Below are positions 54,481 through 62,933 of a DNA stretch of 64,000 nt, in pieces. Positions within the stretch are counted from its first letter, which is position 1. Each line of letters opens with the position of its first letter. The position numbers and the translations under genes were made by a program. Below the pieces are notes generated by a model. The model made no database searches. It worked only from the letters and a program-made list of their open reading frames with translations, and was not told where the DNA came from. Source of the DNA: Devosia rhodophyticola (GTDB lineage Bacteria; Pseudomonadota; Alphaproteobacteria; Rhizobiales; Devosiaceae); contig NZ_CP118247.1 of the NCBI RefSeq assembly GCF_028816475.1, positions 2,410,001 through 2,474,000 on the forward strand, read 5' to 3'.

Positions 54481-54505
54481 AAAAGGGGCGCCGTGGCGCC
54501 CCTTG
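54481..54505 (-). terminator. Intrinsic terminator of the 5'-nucleotidase gene
   Basis: GGGGCGCC (54485-54492) pairs with GGCGCCCC (54495-54502); outer A-T pairs extend it and on the minus strand it is followed by a run of T. It may also help end the small membrane-protein transcript. Confidence 0.75.
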
Positions 54506-54526
54506 ATCGATTCGAACTAGAAAAAT

Positions 54527-56134
54527 CTATTTGATTTCGGTGATGCGACCATCGGTATAGGGGGTGTATTCGCCGCCCATTTTTGCGATGTAATCTGCCA
54601 GAACATTTTCCAGCGGCGGGCCAAAGTCATATGGATTGTCGCCCGACGCGAAGGTTTCATAGCCGTCGCCACCGCCACGCACATAATTGTTGGTGGCAAG
54701 AGTGTAGGTGGCTTCTTCATCGATTGGCGCAAAGCTGTCGCTGCTGCCCACCATCACGTCGCTGATGCGCGACCCGGCTGGCTTGGACAGGTCAAACGAG
54801 AATTTAAGACCTGCCACCTGTGGGAAGCGGCCGGCGCCATTTTCAACATCGCTAACCCCATTTTCGAGCGCTTCGATAACATCGGCGCCCGAGATCTGAA
54901 CGGTTGCAAGGGTATTGGAGAACGGCAGGACAGTAACAACTTCACCCATGGTGATGTCGCCCGCATCAATCGAAGCGCGCAAGCCACCGCCATTTGCCAG
55001 GGCAATACTGGCACCCTGTTCTGCGGTGCGGTCAAGCATGGCGTCGGCCATCAGGTCGCCCATTTCACATTCCTGGGCGCGGCAGGTTTCACGCGAGCCA
55101 TCGATGGCTGCGGTGGTGGTGCCGATGACCTTGCCCATTGCTTCCTGGATCGGACCGGCCAGAGCCGTCAGCTCTTCAGCGAACTTCGGATCACCCTTGA
55201 CCGAAGCATCTATCAGGTAAGGCGCGCCGGAGGCTGATATCACATTGCCCGCGTCGTCCCAGGTGACGGCGATATCGCCAAGATATTTGCCATATTCATT
55301 GGCTTGGACCACTGGCACTTCAACGCCGGCGGGGTTGGTGACCATGGTTGGATAGGGCCCCGCAGCCTTTTCGTCGGTGTTGGACAGGAGCGTATGCGAG
55401 TGTCCGCCCACAATCACGTCAACCAGTGGCAGCGCGGCTGCGACTTGTTGGTCGACCGTGTATCCGATGTGGCTGAGCAGGATAATCTTGTTGACGCCAG
55501 CGGCGTCGAGAGCTTCGGACGCACCCCGGACATATTGGATGACGTCGTAAAATTCGACTTCGCCCGGCGATGAAATCTCAGGCGTATCTTCGGTTGTTGC
55601 GCCGATGATGCCGATTTTTTCACCGCCGACATCAACAATGATCGAGCCTTTGATCTTGCCGGCCAGATCTGGCGAACGCGAGACGTCGAAATTACCGCCA
55701 ATGATGGGGAAGTTGGCCGCTGCGATGAATTTTGAGAATTCAGCCGGGCCATCGTCAAATTCATGATTGCCGGTAGCGACAACGTCAAAGCCCATCTGGT
55801 TGAAGAAATCGGCCACGACCTTCGATTTATAGGTGGTGTAATAGAGAGAGCCCTGGAAATTGTCGCCTGCGGACAGAAGCAAGACATTGCCGCCGTCCTT
55901 GCTGAGCTCGTCGCGGGTGGTGTCAATAATGGTCTTGAGGCGGGCAATGCCTCCAAAACATTCGCCCTTTGCATCGGTCTCCGCGTTGCAATCGGAGTTG
56001 GAGCCGGTGATGGGATCAAAGCGCGAGTGGAAATCGTTGATGTGCAGGATATTTAGCGTGTAGTCGGCAAATGCCGTGCCGGAGAATCCAGCAAAAAGGG
56101 TCAGCGCCGTAGCGCCGAGGAGCAGCTTCTTCAT
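54527..56134 (-). CDS. Periplasmic 5'-nucleotidase / metallophosphoesterase (UshA type)
   Basis: A 535-residue secreted protein: signal peptide about 1-23 (AFA-D), a metallophosphatase domain with ILHINDFHSRFDP, SAGDNFQGS, ATGNHEFDDGP and LLSHIGYTVD, and the 5_nucleotid_C domain with NGGGLRASIDAGDITMGEV and VLPFSNTL. It should release phosphate from nucleotides in the periplasm. MKKLLL (56134) has AAGGA seven bases upstream. It has a terminator of its own and stands alone. Confidence 0.92.
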   Translation of the reverse strand: MKKLLLGATALTLFAGFSGTAFADYTLNILHINDFHSRFDPITGSNSDCNAETDAKGECFGGIARLKTIIDTTRDELSKDGGNVLLLSAGDNFQGSLYYTTYKSKVVADFFNQMGFDVVATGNHEFDDGPAEFSKFIAAANFPIIGGNFDVSRSPDLAGKIKGSIIVDVGGEKIGIIGATTEDTPEISSPGEVEFYDVIQYVRGASEALDAAGVNKIILLSHIGYTVDQQVAAALPLVDVIVGGHSHTLLSNTDEKAAGPYPTMVTNPAGVEVPVVQANEYGKYLGDIAVTWDDAGNVISASGAPYLIDASVKGDPKFAEELTALAGPIQEAMGKVIGTTTAAIDGSRETCRAQECEMGDLMADAMLDRTAEQGASIALANGGGLRASIDAGDITMGEVVTVLPFSNTLATVQISGADVIEALENGVSDVENGAGRFPQVAGLKFSFDLSKPAGSRISDVMVGSSDSFAPIDEEATYTLATNNYVRGGGDGYETFASGDNPYDFGPPLENVLADYIAKMGGEYTPYTDGRITEIK

Positions 56135-56363
56135 CCTGTGTTCCTTCAAATTATCTGCATTGACGTCGTCTGGCCCGCTATTATTGTTATGGGCGAACCA
56201 GTCATCGCGGAACGATAGTTAATCAGTTATTTGTGACAGTGAAAAGTGGACCAGACGGTCAAATTTATTCTTGTCGGCAACGATGGCTGATGCGTCCGAA
56301 GGGGGCTTTCAATCCGGCTTCATTGCGCTAAGTTCCCCCCGTTTGATTTGCGAGGGAATTTTT

Positions 56364-57011
56364 ATGCGTAGCGCTTTGATCGTTTATGGGGGATGGGCCG
56401 GACACGAGCCTGAGGAATGTGCAACGATTTATCGCCGTTGGTTGCATGAGGATGGGTTTTCGGTGCGCACAGCGACAGAAACCTCAGCATTCGCCGATCC
56501 TTCGATCCATGATCTGTCTCTAATCATTCCGATCTTCACCATGTCCAAAATCGAAAAAGAAGAAGCGACCAACCTGGCCAAGGCGGTCGAAAATGGTGTT
56601 GGGCTGGCCGGACATCATGGTGGAATGAGCGACGCATTCCGCGATTCGGTTGAATATCAATTCATGGTTGGCGGCCAGTGGGTGGCTCATCCGGGCGATA
56701 TCATCGACTATCGGGTTGATGTCGCAAAGCCTGATGATCCCATCATGGCCGGGGTGAAACCGTTCAATTATACGTCCGAGCAATATTACATGCACGTCGA
56801 TCCGTCGATCGAAGTGCTGGCAACCACGACGTTTTCGGGCGAACACAATAGCTGGATTGACGGTGTCGTCATGCCGGTGACTTGGAAGCGGCACCACGGC
56901 AAGGGGCGCGTATTCCATACAACGCTTGGTCATGTCGCCAAGGAATTTGAAGTGCCCGAAATGGCGACGATGATGCGGCGTGGCATGAACTGGGCGGCGC
57001 GCCAGGAATAA
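56364..57011 (+). CDS. ThuA-like domain protein, second copy outside the thu operon
   Basis: A 215-residue ThuA-like protein with SALIVYGGWAGHEPEECATIY, LIIPIFTMSKIEKEE, GLAGHHGGMSDAFRDSVEYQFMVGGQWVAHP and the PVTWKRHHGKGRVFHTTLGH end block. It is shorter than the operon ThuA and belongs to another branch. GAGGGA precedes ATG 56364. It is a single gene, divergent from the 5'-nucleotidase and convergent with nrsF. Probably acts on a sugar derivative. Confidence 0.85.
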   Translation: MRSALIVYGGWAGHEPEECATIYRRWLHEDGFSVRTATETSAFADPSIHDLSLIIPIFTMSKIEKEEATNLAKAVENGVGLAGHHGGMSDAFRDSVEYQFMVGGQWVAHPGDIIDYRVDVAKPDDPIMAGVKPFNYTSEQYYMHVDPSIEVLATTTFSGEHNSWIDGVVMPVTWKRHHGKGRVFHTTLGHVAKEFEVPEMATMMRRGMNWAARQE

Positions 57012-57023
57012 TGGTTTCAGGCG

Positions 57024-57661
57024 CTACCAGCGTAATAGGTAGCGCCCCAGAATGGCTCCGGCTGCGGCGACAATTGAAATGCCGAGTGTGTACCAGATCA
57101 AAAGGAATGCCAGGCCGTTTTCGCCACAGTGGAACGAATAAACCCACGCCCCGGCCCCCCCGCCAGCATACCCGCGGCAAGGCCCGCGAGCGTTGGATTG
57201 GCGGGTGCCAAACGGCGCATTGCCACCAGAAGCGTCGCCAGAATGGGAGATGACAGCGCGACGATCAGCCAAGGGCAGACCAGCGCTGATCCGCCCAGAA
57301 TATAGACCATCGCGGTTTGCTGGTCGGTACCCATCAGTTGGGTTGCGGCGCCAAGCGCGAGGATAAGAACAAGGATGGGGGCGGCAAACCAAGGCCATTT
57401 TATCCGCCCTTCGGGGCGGACAAGTGTCAGGGTCAAAACCCCGCCAAGCACTGCGATTGCCATGGTGTAGGCAGACTTGATCCAGAAGACCGGACCAAGC
57501 ATGGCGACGTCGATATCCGCACGGAAGCCAAGTTCCATCAACAAAGCCGATACAGCGACAACGCCGCCAATGGCCAGCGCGCCCAAAATCATCAGCTGCA
57601 CGGCGTTGTGGGGTACCGGTTTTAGGTTATTGCTGAGGCGGGCAATCAACTCATCAGTCAT
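57024..57661 (-). pseudogene. nrsF: NrsF (DUF1109) membrane anti-sigma factor, split by a one-base frameshift
   Basis: Six-TM DUF1109 protein in two frames. The first (start 57661) runs well into the final part (LAPANPTLAGLAAGMLAGG) and then derails into GRGFIRSTVAKTAWHSF. The other frame resumes with GAWVYSFHCGENGLAFLLIWYTLGISIVAAAGAILGRYLLRW, the standard NrsF ending. The junction is a run of seven C on the plus strand (57155-57161); one more base restores a protein of 212 residues, the usual length. NrsF holds sigma-F at the membrane until oxidative or metal stress. Its start overlaps the sigma gene stop by four bases. Confidence 0.85.
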
Positions 57662-58212
57662 TTGTTGCCTCCTGAAAATCGTGCCGTCAGTGCCTTGAGT
57701 CCTCGGTGAATTGAAACTTTTGCAGCCGTCTCGCTCATGTTGCTGGCTTTGGCGGCTTCAGCGATGCTGGCGCCCTCGATGCGCACTTTTCGAATCAAAG
57801 TCTCGGTGCGCTTTGGCACTGTATGCAGTGCCGTGTCCAGATCCATGCGGGTTGCAGCATCCGCTGTATCGTCGCGGGCGAATAAAGGGGCGTCATCGTC
57901 AAGCGGGACTGTAACACGCAGGGAATAGCGGCGCACGTGATCGACAAATTTGTGGTGGGCAACAGCGTGCAACCACGCGGTAAATGGTCGTTTGCGGTCA
58001 TAGGACATTCGCCGCGAATGAATTGCCAGCAATGTCTCCTGCACAAGATCCTCCGCATAGGCGGCATGGGCGGCATGAAGCCGCCGTGTGAAATAGCGAT
58101 ATAAATGACGACGCAGCTCAGAGAGCAAAGTGCGGTATGCGCCAGCATCGCCATTGAGCGATTCCAGCATCAACGCGCGCAATCGCGTCTCGGTGGTGTC
58201 AGGCTCGCTCAT
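57658..58212 (-). CDS. sigF: ECF sigma factor of the SigF-NrsF type
   Basis: A 184-residue ECF sigma factor: region 2 in YAEDLVQETLLAIHSRRMSYDRKRPFTAWLHAVAHHKFVDHVRRY and region 4 in RTETLIRKVRIEGASIAEAAKASNMSETAAKVSIHRGLKAL. Paired with the DUF1109 anti-sigma gene by a four-base overlap, as in the Caulobacter SigF system that answers oxidising and heavy-metal stress. A GTAACC-N16-CGAA promoter ends only nine bases before the ATG, so the mRNA may be nearly leaderless. Confidence 0.92.
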   Translation of the reverse strand: MSEPDTTETRLRALMLESLNGDAGAYRTLLSELRRHLYRYFTRRLHAAHAAYAEDLVQETLLAIHSRRMSYDRKRPFTAWLHAVAHHKFVDHVRRYSLRVTVPLDDDAPLFARDDTADAATRMDLDTALHTVPKRTETLIRKVRIEGASIAEAAKASNMSETAAKVSIHRGLKALTARFSGGNK

Positions 58213-58221
58213 TGCTACTCA

Positions 58222-58247
58222 TTCGTTCAGATCAGGCACATGGTTAC
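58222..58247 (-). promoter_or_regulatory. Sigma-F-type promoter of sigF-nrsF
   Basis: Minus strand GTAACC (58247-58242), sixteen bases, CGAA (58225-58222), identical in boxes and spacing to the divergent copy at 58301-58326 and matching what I know of the Caulobacter sigma-F promoter. Confidence 0.75.
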
Positions 58248-58300
58248 AGTCTGGGCGTGTTGTTGGGCAGTATATAGACTGGTCACGACGGTGTGAATGT

Positions 58301-58326
58301 GTAACCGGACAGGTTTATCGCGCGAA
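58301..58326 (+). promoter_or_regulatory. Sigma-F-type promoter of the MXKDX-repeat gene
   Basis: GTAACC (58301-58306), sixteen bases, CGAA (58323-58326), about 54 bases before the start codon of the downstream gene. Pairs with the divergent sigF promoter. Confidence 0.78.
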
Positions 58327-58380
58327 ATGGTTGCATGTATCACGGCACAGGGCCGGTGAACATGTGCAGGAGATTTCCGG

Positions 58381-58689
58381 ATGACTTTCCAGTCAAATCG
58401 TTTTTCACTTCCATTGGCGGCAGTGCTGCTTGTGGCATCCATGACAGCCGGGGCCAGTGCCCAGGACGCCATGAAGAGCGATGCAATGGCGGGAGACGCC
58501 ATGAAAGGCGGAGCCATGGCCACTGAAGCGATGGGTGTCATGGGCATGATGAGCGAAGCCGATTTTGAATTGTGTCTTGAACAGGTGGATGCCATCACAT
58601 TTGCAGAAGTCAAGAAAGTGGCTTCGGAGGCCTGCAACTCGATGCACGGTTCGGCGATGGGTGGCGATGCGATGGCGCCAAAGCAATAA
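58381..58689 (+). CDS. Secreted MXKDX-type repeat protein, predicted sigma-F target
   Basis: A 102-residue protein with signal peptide about 1-27 (ASA-QD) and then a Met/Asp/Ala-rich repetitive stretch (AMKSDAMAGDAMKGGAM) of the pentapeptide MXKDX type, followed by a short helix region with two Cys (FELCLEQ, EACNSM). Met- and Asp-rich periplasmic peptides may bind metal or act as oxidation sinks, but that is inference. AGGAG precedes ATG by eight bases. It lies directly behind the sigma-F promoter. Confidence 0.8.
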   Translation: MTFQSNRFSLPLAAVLLVASMTAGASAQDAMKSDAMAGDAMKGGAMATEAMGVMGMMSEADFELCLEQVDAITFAEVKKVASEACNSMHGSAMGGDAMAPKQ

Positions 58690-58778
58690 ACATGCTGTGA
58701 TCGGCGACAATTGTTCTGCGCTACACCGTTGCTATACGGCATGTGTAGGACAATTGGCCGCTGGCGAGGGGATTCCGA

Positions 58779-59627
58779 ATGGCAGATGTAATCGAGACAG
58801 CACCAACAAAGGGGCCGTTGATCTATAGGCAATCGATTTTTACCCGTGTCACGCACTGGGTATGGGCAATCTGCCTATTCTTCCTCTTGCTGAGCGGATT
58901 GCAGATTTTCAATGCACATCCCTCGCTCTATATCGGCCAGCAATCGGGCTTCGAGTTCGAAAATGCGGTGCTCGAAATATATGCGGTCAATACAGACGAC
59001 GGCCCGCGCGGCAAGACCAAATTATTCGGACAGGAATTCGACACTAGCGGCGTTCTGGGAATGAGTGGTACCGAGCAGCGCCCGGCATTTCGAGGTTTTC
59101 CGGCGGCGCTGACCATCCCTTCATTTCAGGACCTGGCTACCGGGCGGGTGGTCCATTTCTTTTTTGCCTGGACTTTTGTCCTGACGATGTTTGTCTGGTT
59201 TATGGCCAGTTTCATCAATGGCCACATCCGACGCGATATAGTGGTAACGCCGAATGACATTCGGGGCGTGCCCAAGGATATCAAAGATCACGCAACGCTT
59301 AAATTTCGTCATGGTCGAAGCTATGGCCCGTTGCAGAAACTGAGCTATTTCGGCGTGTTCTTCATCCTGTTTCCGCTGATTATCCTAACCGGGCTGACCA
59401 TGTCTCCGGGCATCGATAGTGCCTGGCCATGGTTGCTGGATGTGTTTGGCGGTCGGCAGACGGCGCGCACGATCCACTTTGTCGTAATGACGCTGCTGGT
59501 GGCATTTTTCATCATTCATATCATCATGGTTGTTGCCGCTGGCCCAATTAACGAGTTGCGCTCAATGATCACCGGATGGTACCGCGCCAGTCCGGGAACG
59601 ACGACAGAAGAAGGAGAACAGCCATGA
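58779..59627 (+). CDS. Cytochrome b/b6-domain membrane protein, partner of the molybdoenzyme
   Basis: A 282-residue membrane protein with about four to five TM helices and His residues placed as heme ligands (RVTHWVWAICLFF in the first helix, VVHFFFAW, HFVVMTLLVAFFIIHIIMV near the end): cytochrome b561 / Ni-hydrogenase b type. Periplasmic loop about 45-110. AGGGGA precedes ATG. Its stop overlaps the molybdoenzyme ATG, so it should pass electrons to that enzyme. Probably co-transcribed with the MXKDX gene 89 bases upstream. Confidence 0.87.
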   Translation: MADVIETAPTKGPLIYRQSIFTRVTHWVWAICLFFLLLSGLQIFNAHPSLYIGQQSGFEFENAVLEIYAVNTDDGPRGKTKLFGQEFDTSGVLGMSGTEQRPAFRGFPAALTIPSFQDLATGRVVHFFFAWTFVLTMFVWFMASFINGHIRRDIVVTPNDIRGVPKDIKDHATLKFRHGRSYGPLQKLSYFGVFFILFPLIILTGLTMSPGIDSAWPWLLDVFGGRQTARTIHFVVMTLLVAFFIIHIIMVVAAGPINELRSMITGWYRASPGTTTEEGEQP

Positions 59628-60415
59628 GCCAGTTGCAACTGACACGTCGCCGTTTTCTCGGTGTATCCGCCGCCAGCGCATCCTCGCTGGTATTGGCGGG
59701 TTGCGAACAATTTGATTTCCTGGGTTCGCGTGACAATGAAGTGCGCAATGTACTCGAAATGGCCAACACGCTGACCTACAAGGTTCAGCGAGGCCTGATC
59801 GGGGATCAGGTCATGGCGCGTGAATATTCGGCCAGTGAGATCCGGCAGGGTCAAAAACCCAATGGTTCAACCGATCCGACGACGCCAGAATACAAGGCAC
59901 TGGTCGCCAATGATTTTGCCGACTATCGGCTCAAGATTACCGGCATGGTGGAGCAGGAGGTCAGTTTTTCGCTGGACGAATTACGCAATATGCCGGTGCG
60001 AAGCCAGATTACCCGGCATGATTGTGTCGAAGGATGGAGTTGCATTGCCAAATGGACGGGCACGCCGCTTTCCGGCCTTTTGGACCAGGCCAAGGTCAGG
60101 CCTGAGGCGCGGTTTGCCGTCTATCACTGTTTCGACAATATCCAACGCAGTCTGAGTGGGGACATTCTCTATTACGAAAGCTCGGATTTGGTGGATGCCT
60201 ATCATCCACAGTCCATCTTGTCGTACGGGTTGAACGATGAGGCGTTGCCGATTGCAAATGGCGCACCGATCCGCCTGCGCATCGAGCGGGCGCTGGGCTA
60301 CAAGCAGCCCAAATTCTTGCATACGGTTGAGTTGGTGGATGATCTCTCCCCGTTCGGCAAGGGCAAGGGCGGCTATTGGGAAGACAATGGCTATGATTGG
60401 TATGGCGGTATCTGA
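59624..60415 (+). CDS. Sulfite-oxidase-family molybdopterin oxidoreductase, Tat-exported
   Basis: A 263-residue protein with a twin-arginine signal (TRRRFLGVSAASASS) that ends in a lipobox (LAGC), suggesting a Tat-exported lipoprotein. The oxidored_molyb domain shows the Mo-binding Cys in RHDCVEGWSCIAKW and the final YKQPKFLHTVELVDD block. It is shorter than MsrP/YedY (about 330). Start chosen at 59624 with AAGGAG upstream. Co-translated with cytochrome b. A role in repair of oxidised sulfur or in sulfite or chlorine-oxide chemistry fits the sigma-F setting but is inference. Confidence 0.87.
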   Translation: MSQLQLTRRRFLGVSAASASSLVLAGCEQFDFLGSRDNEVRNVLEMANTLTYKVQRGLIGDQVMAREYSASEIRQGQKPNGSTDPTTPEYKALVANDFADYRLKITGMVEQEVSFSLDELRNMPVRSQITRHDCVEGWSCIAKWTGTPLSGLLDQAKVRPEARFAVYHCFDNIQRSLSGDILYYESSDLVDAYHPQSILSYGLNDEALPIANGAPIRLRIERALGYKQPKFLHTVELVDDLSPFGKGKGGYWEDNGYDWYGGI

Positions 60416-60430
60416 GCAGGTGAGGGCACG

Positions 60431-60835
60431 GTGAGTGACGAGTTGACTGGGGGGTGTCTGTGTGGCGCAGTGCGGTATCGTGTGGCGGACGAATTTGAGT
60501 ACGCAGCCAATTGCCACTGCTCAAATTGTCGGCGCGCGACAGGATCGGCGTTCAAGCCCTTTGCAGGAATCACAGTTGAAAAATTTCATATAACTGCGGG
60601 CGGCGACAGCCTGCTTATTTATGGTGATCCCTCAGCGCACGATGCGCATTGCGCCAAGTGTGGGTCTTTACTTTACTCCCTGGTGCGCGACGGTACTTAT
60701 TTTCATATTCCAATGGGGACGCTGGCCGATGCGCCGAGCATGTTTCCAACGGCACATATATTCGTTGCCTCTAAAGCGCCATGGTATGAGATCACCGATG
60801 GATTGCCGCAGTATGATAGTTTTGCGGACGACTAG
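60431..60835 (+). CDS. GFA-family zinc protein (glutathione-dependent formaldehyde-activating-like)
   Basis: A 134-residue GFA/CENP-V domain protein with all three zinc-binding Cys groups: GGCLCGAVRY, CHCSNCRRATGSAFKPF and CAKCGSLLYS. Most members are not proven formaldehyde enzymes. GTG start 15 bases after the molybdoenzyme stop with an AGGTGAGGG site, so it may be the last gene of that operon. Confidence 0.87.
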   Translation: MSDELTGGCLCGAVRYRVADEFEYAANCHCSNCRRATGSAFKPFAGITVEKFHITAGGDSLLIYGDPSAHDAHCAKCGSLLYSLVRDGTYFHIPMGTLADAPSMFPTAHIFVASKAPWYEITDGLPQYDSFADD

Positions 60836-61171
60836 GGCTGAAGATTTGGGGTGCGTGCAGGGCTGGCATGCGAACCCGTCACGCAAATTTGCTTGCTATT
60901 TGGGCGGTTCTCGCCCATATCACAGCCATCGTCACTGGCAGCAGAGCGCGTCGAAGCGCTTTTTGTTGCGAAACAGCATGACGGACTTCTCTTCTTATCG
61001 ACCAATGCGGTGAGCGGCGAAGTACCCCGGTAGACGACCAGCCGGGCCAGCCAGCACCCGCGCGATAGCAATCTTTATATCGCCGTATGCATATTTATGA
61101 ACCCGCCAATCCACAGGGATTGGCGTCGGCAGCGCCCGCTTTGGATGGCGCGCCATTTGAAAGACTATATA
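60836..61171. other. 336-base gap before the DEAD-box helicase
   Basis: No gene supported. Contains a short hairpin TGGGCG-GTTCT-CGCCCA near 60900-60917 without a T tract, then sequence that may be a long helicase leader. Several open frames here lack start sites and family features. Confidence 0.35.
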
Positions 61172-62671
61172 TTGACCAATTTTGCTGAACTCGGATTGCC
61201 TGAATTGCTCGTCAACTCGCTGGCGCGCGCCGGCTTTAACGAGCCGACTAAAATCCAGTCCGAAGCCATTCCGCACCTCTTGACCGGTAAGGACCTGATG
61301 GGCATTGCCCAGACAGGCTCGGGCAAGACTGCGGCATTTGCCATGCCAATTCTAGCAGGCATTCTAACTCTAACTGGTCGTCCCCGGCCGCTGACAACGC
61401 GCGCGTTGATCCTTGCACCAACACGCGAGCTTGCGGTTCAGATCGATGAAGCGATCCGCAAATTTGCCGGTTCGGAAATGCGCCTACAGACCGTTCTGGT
61501 TCTGGGTGGCGTGTCGCGCTACCATCAGGTGCAGCGTATTGCCAAGGGTGTTGACGTGGTAGTTGCCACCCCCGGTCGACTTAAGGACCTGATTGACGAC
61601 GGTAAGATCAAACTCGCGGAAACGCGCTGGTTTGTGCTCGATGAAGCCGACCGGATGCTGGATATGGGCTTTATCGCGCCGGTCAAGCATATCGCCAAGG
61701 CCATCGGGCCGCGCCGCCAGACCATGCTGTTTTCGGCAACCATGGCTCCAGAAGTTGCCAACCTATCCAAAGGTCTGCTGAACGAGCCTATTCGCGTCGA
61801 CGCCAATCCTCAGGGGCAGACGGTGGTCAAGATCGACCAGCGGGTGATCCTGTCTGGCTCAAAAGCCAAGCGCGGTGTGTTGAACGAATTGCTGGCCGAT
61901 CCAGCATTGGGACGCGTGATTGTCTTTTCGCGCACCAAGCATGGCGCCGACCGTGTCGCCAAGAATTTGAGTATTGATGGGCACAAGGCCGCTGCCATCC
62001 ACGGCAACAAGAGCCAGAATGCACGGCAGGCGGCACTCAAGGGTTTTTCCTCGGGGCAGGTTCGCCTGCTTGTCGCAACAGACATTGCGGCGCGTGGCAT
62101 TGATGTGCCCGGCATTACCCATGTGATCAATTATGAACTGCCTGATGATCCGGAAAATTATGTGCATCGCATTGGCCGGACAGGCCGCAATGGGGCGTCC
62201 GGGATCGCCATTACCCTTTGCGATGGTAGCGAACGGCTCAAGTTGCGCGATGTTGAACGGCTGATCCGCAAGAGCCTGCCGGTTTCCGGTGAGCTGCACT
62301 TAGCCAATGATACCGGCGTCGTGGAAGCGCCGCGCTCGGCCTACAAGGCCAAGGGTAATCGCGGATCGCAGCAGCCGCGCGGCGCCCGCAATCCCAAGGG
62401 GCAGGGCGATCGACGTTCTCCGGCAGAGCGTCGCCCATTCGCAGCATTTGGCGAAGGTGCGGGCAAGCCGAACCGGCCGTCCAAGCCAGCGGAAGCGGGT
62501 CGAGCCGATGGGCAGGTCACTCGCGTTCGTCGCGACAGCGAAACCGGAAAGCCGGTTGGCGCAAAGCCCGTTGCCAACAAACAGCGTTGGGGCAAAACAC
62601 AGAAGGACGCGGCCAAATCGGCCCAGCGTACCGAGGGTGGACGGCGTCCGCGCAACGAACGCGTGGCTTAA
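61172..62671 (+). CDS. DEAD-box RNA helicase (RhlE type)
   Basis: About 499 residues. All helicase motifs are present: Q motif (FAELGLPELLVNSLARAGFNEPTKIQ), AQTGSGKT, PTRELA, TPGR, DEAD (VLDEADRMLDMGF), SAT, FSRTKHGAD, ARGIDVPGITHVINYE and HRIGRTGR. The C-terminal ~110 residues are basic and low in complexity (GNRGSQQPRGARNPKGQGDRR), an RNA-binding tail. The start is likely TTG 61172 (LTNFAELGL), where family members begin, with GAAAG eight bases upstream; ATG 61145 and 61097 in frame are alternatives. Followed by a strong terminator. Confidence 0.92.
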   Translation: MTNFAELGLPELLVNSLARAGFNEPTKIQSEAIPHLLTGKDLMGIAQTGSGKTAAFAMPILAGILTLTGRPRPLTTRALILAPTRELAVQIDEAIRKFAGSEMRLQTVLVLGGVSRYHQVQRIAKGVDVVVATPGRLKDLIDDGKIKLAETRWFVLDEADRMLDMGFIAPVKHIAKAIGPRRQTMLFSATMAPEVANLSKGLLNEPIRVDANPQGQTVVKIDQRVILSGSKAKRGVLNELLADPALGRVIVFSRTKHGADRVAKNLSIDGHKAAAIHGNKSQNARQAALKGFSSGQVRLLVATDIAARGIDVPGITHVINYELPDDPENYVHRIGRTGRNGASGIAITLCDGSERLKLRDVERLIRKSLPVSGELHLANDTGVVEAPRSAYKAKGNRGSQQPRGARNPKGQGDRRSPAERRPFAAFGEGAGKPNRPSKPAEAGRADGQVTRVRRDSETGKPVGAKPVANKQRWGKTQKDAAKSAQRTEGGRRPRNERVA

Positions 62672-62683
62672 CCTTAAGTTAAG

Positions 62684-62711
62684 AAAAGAGCGGCGTTGCG
62701 CCGCTCTTTTT
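62684..62711. terminator. Intrinsic terminator after the helicase
   Basis: Stem AAAGAGCGGCG / CGCCGCTCTTT with a three-base loop and T run on the plus strand; the minus-strand flank is also T-rich, so it may work both ways. Confidence 0.85.
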
Positions 62712-62777
62712 CATCAAACTGCAAAAATTAATGTATTATGAACGGGTCGGGCGGATCTGGTTCAAGGGCGAAGCATT

Positions 62778-62930
62778 ATGAATCGAATAGTGTTTTCGGA
62801 ACTTCGCAAAATGACCCAGTTTTTTCTTACCGCCCTATTCATTCTTGCCCTGAGCGTTTTGACGTTTGCCGCATCCTTTGCCGAAGTGCCAAGGAGCGAA
62901 ATCGTGGCAAGCGCTGTGACAACAGAATAG
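62778..62930 (+). CDS. Possible 50-residue secreted or membrane peptide
   Basis: Short frame with a basic start (NRIVFSELRKMTQ), one hydrophobic helix (FFLTALFILALSVLTFAASFA) that could be a signal peptide, and a short tail (EVPRSEIVASAVTTE). AAGGG lies about nine bases before ATG 62778, and TATTAT (62734-62739) could be a -10. No family recognised; it ends three bases before the convergent deaminase stop. Could be chance. Confidence 0.4.
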   Translation: MNRIVFSELRKMTQFFLTALFILALSVLTFAASFAEVPRSEIVASAVTTE

Positions 62931-62933
62931 AAT

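Noticed and set aside
56209..56233. GGAAC upstream of the ThuA-like gene as another EcfG promoter
   Set aside because: Neither sixteen nor seventeen bases downstream gives anything like CGTT.
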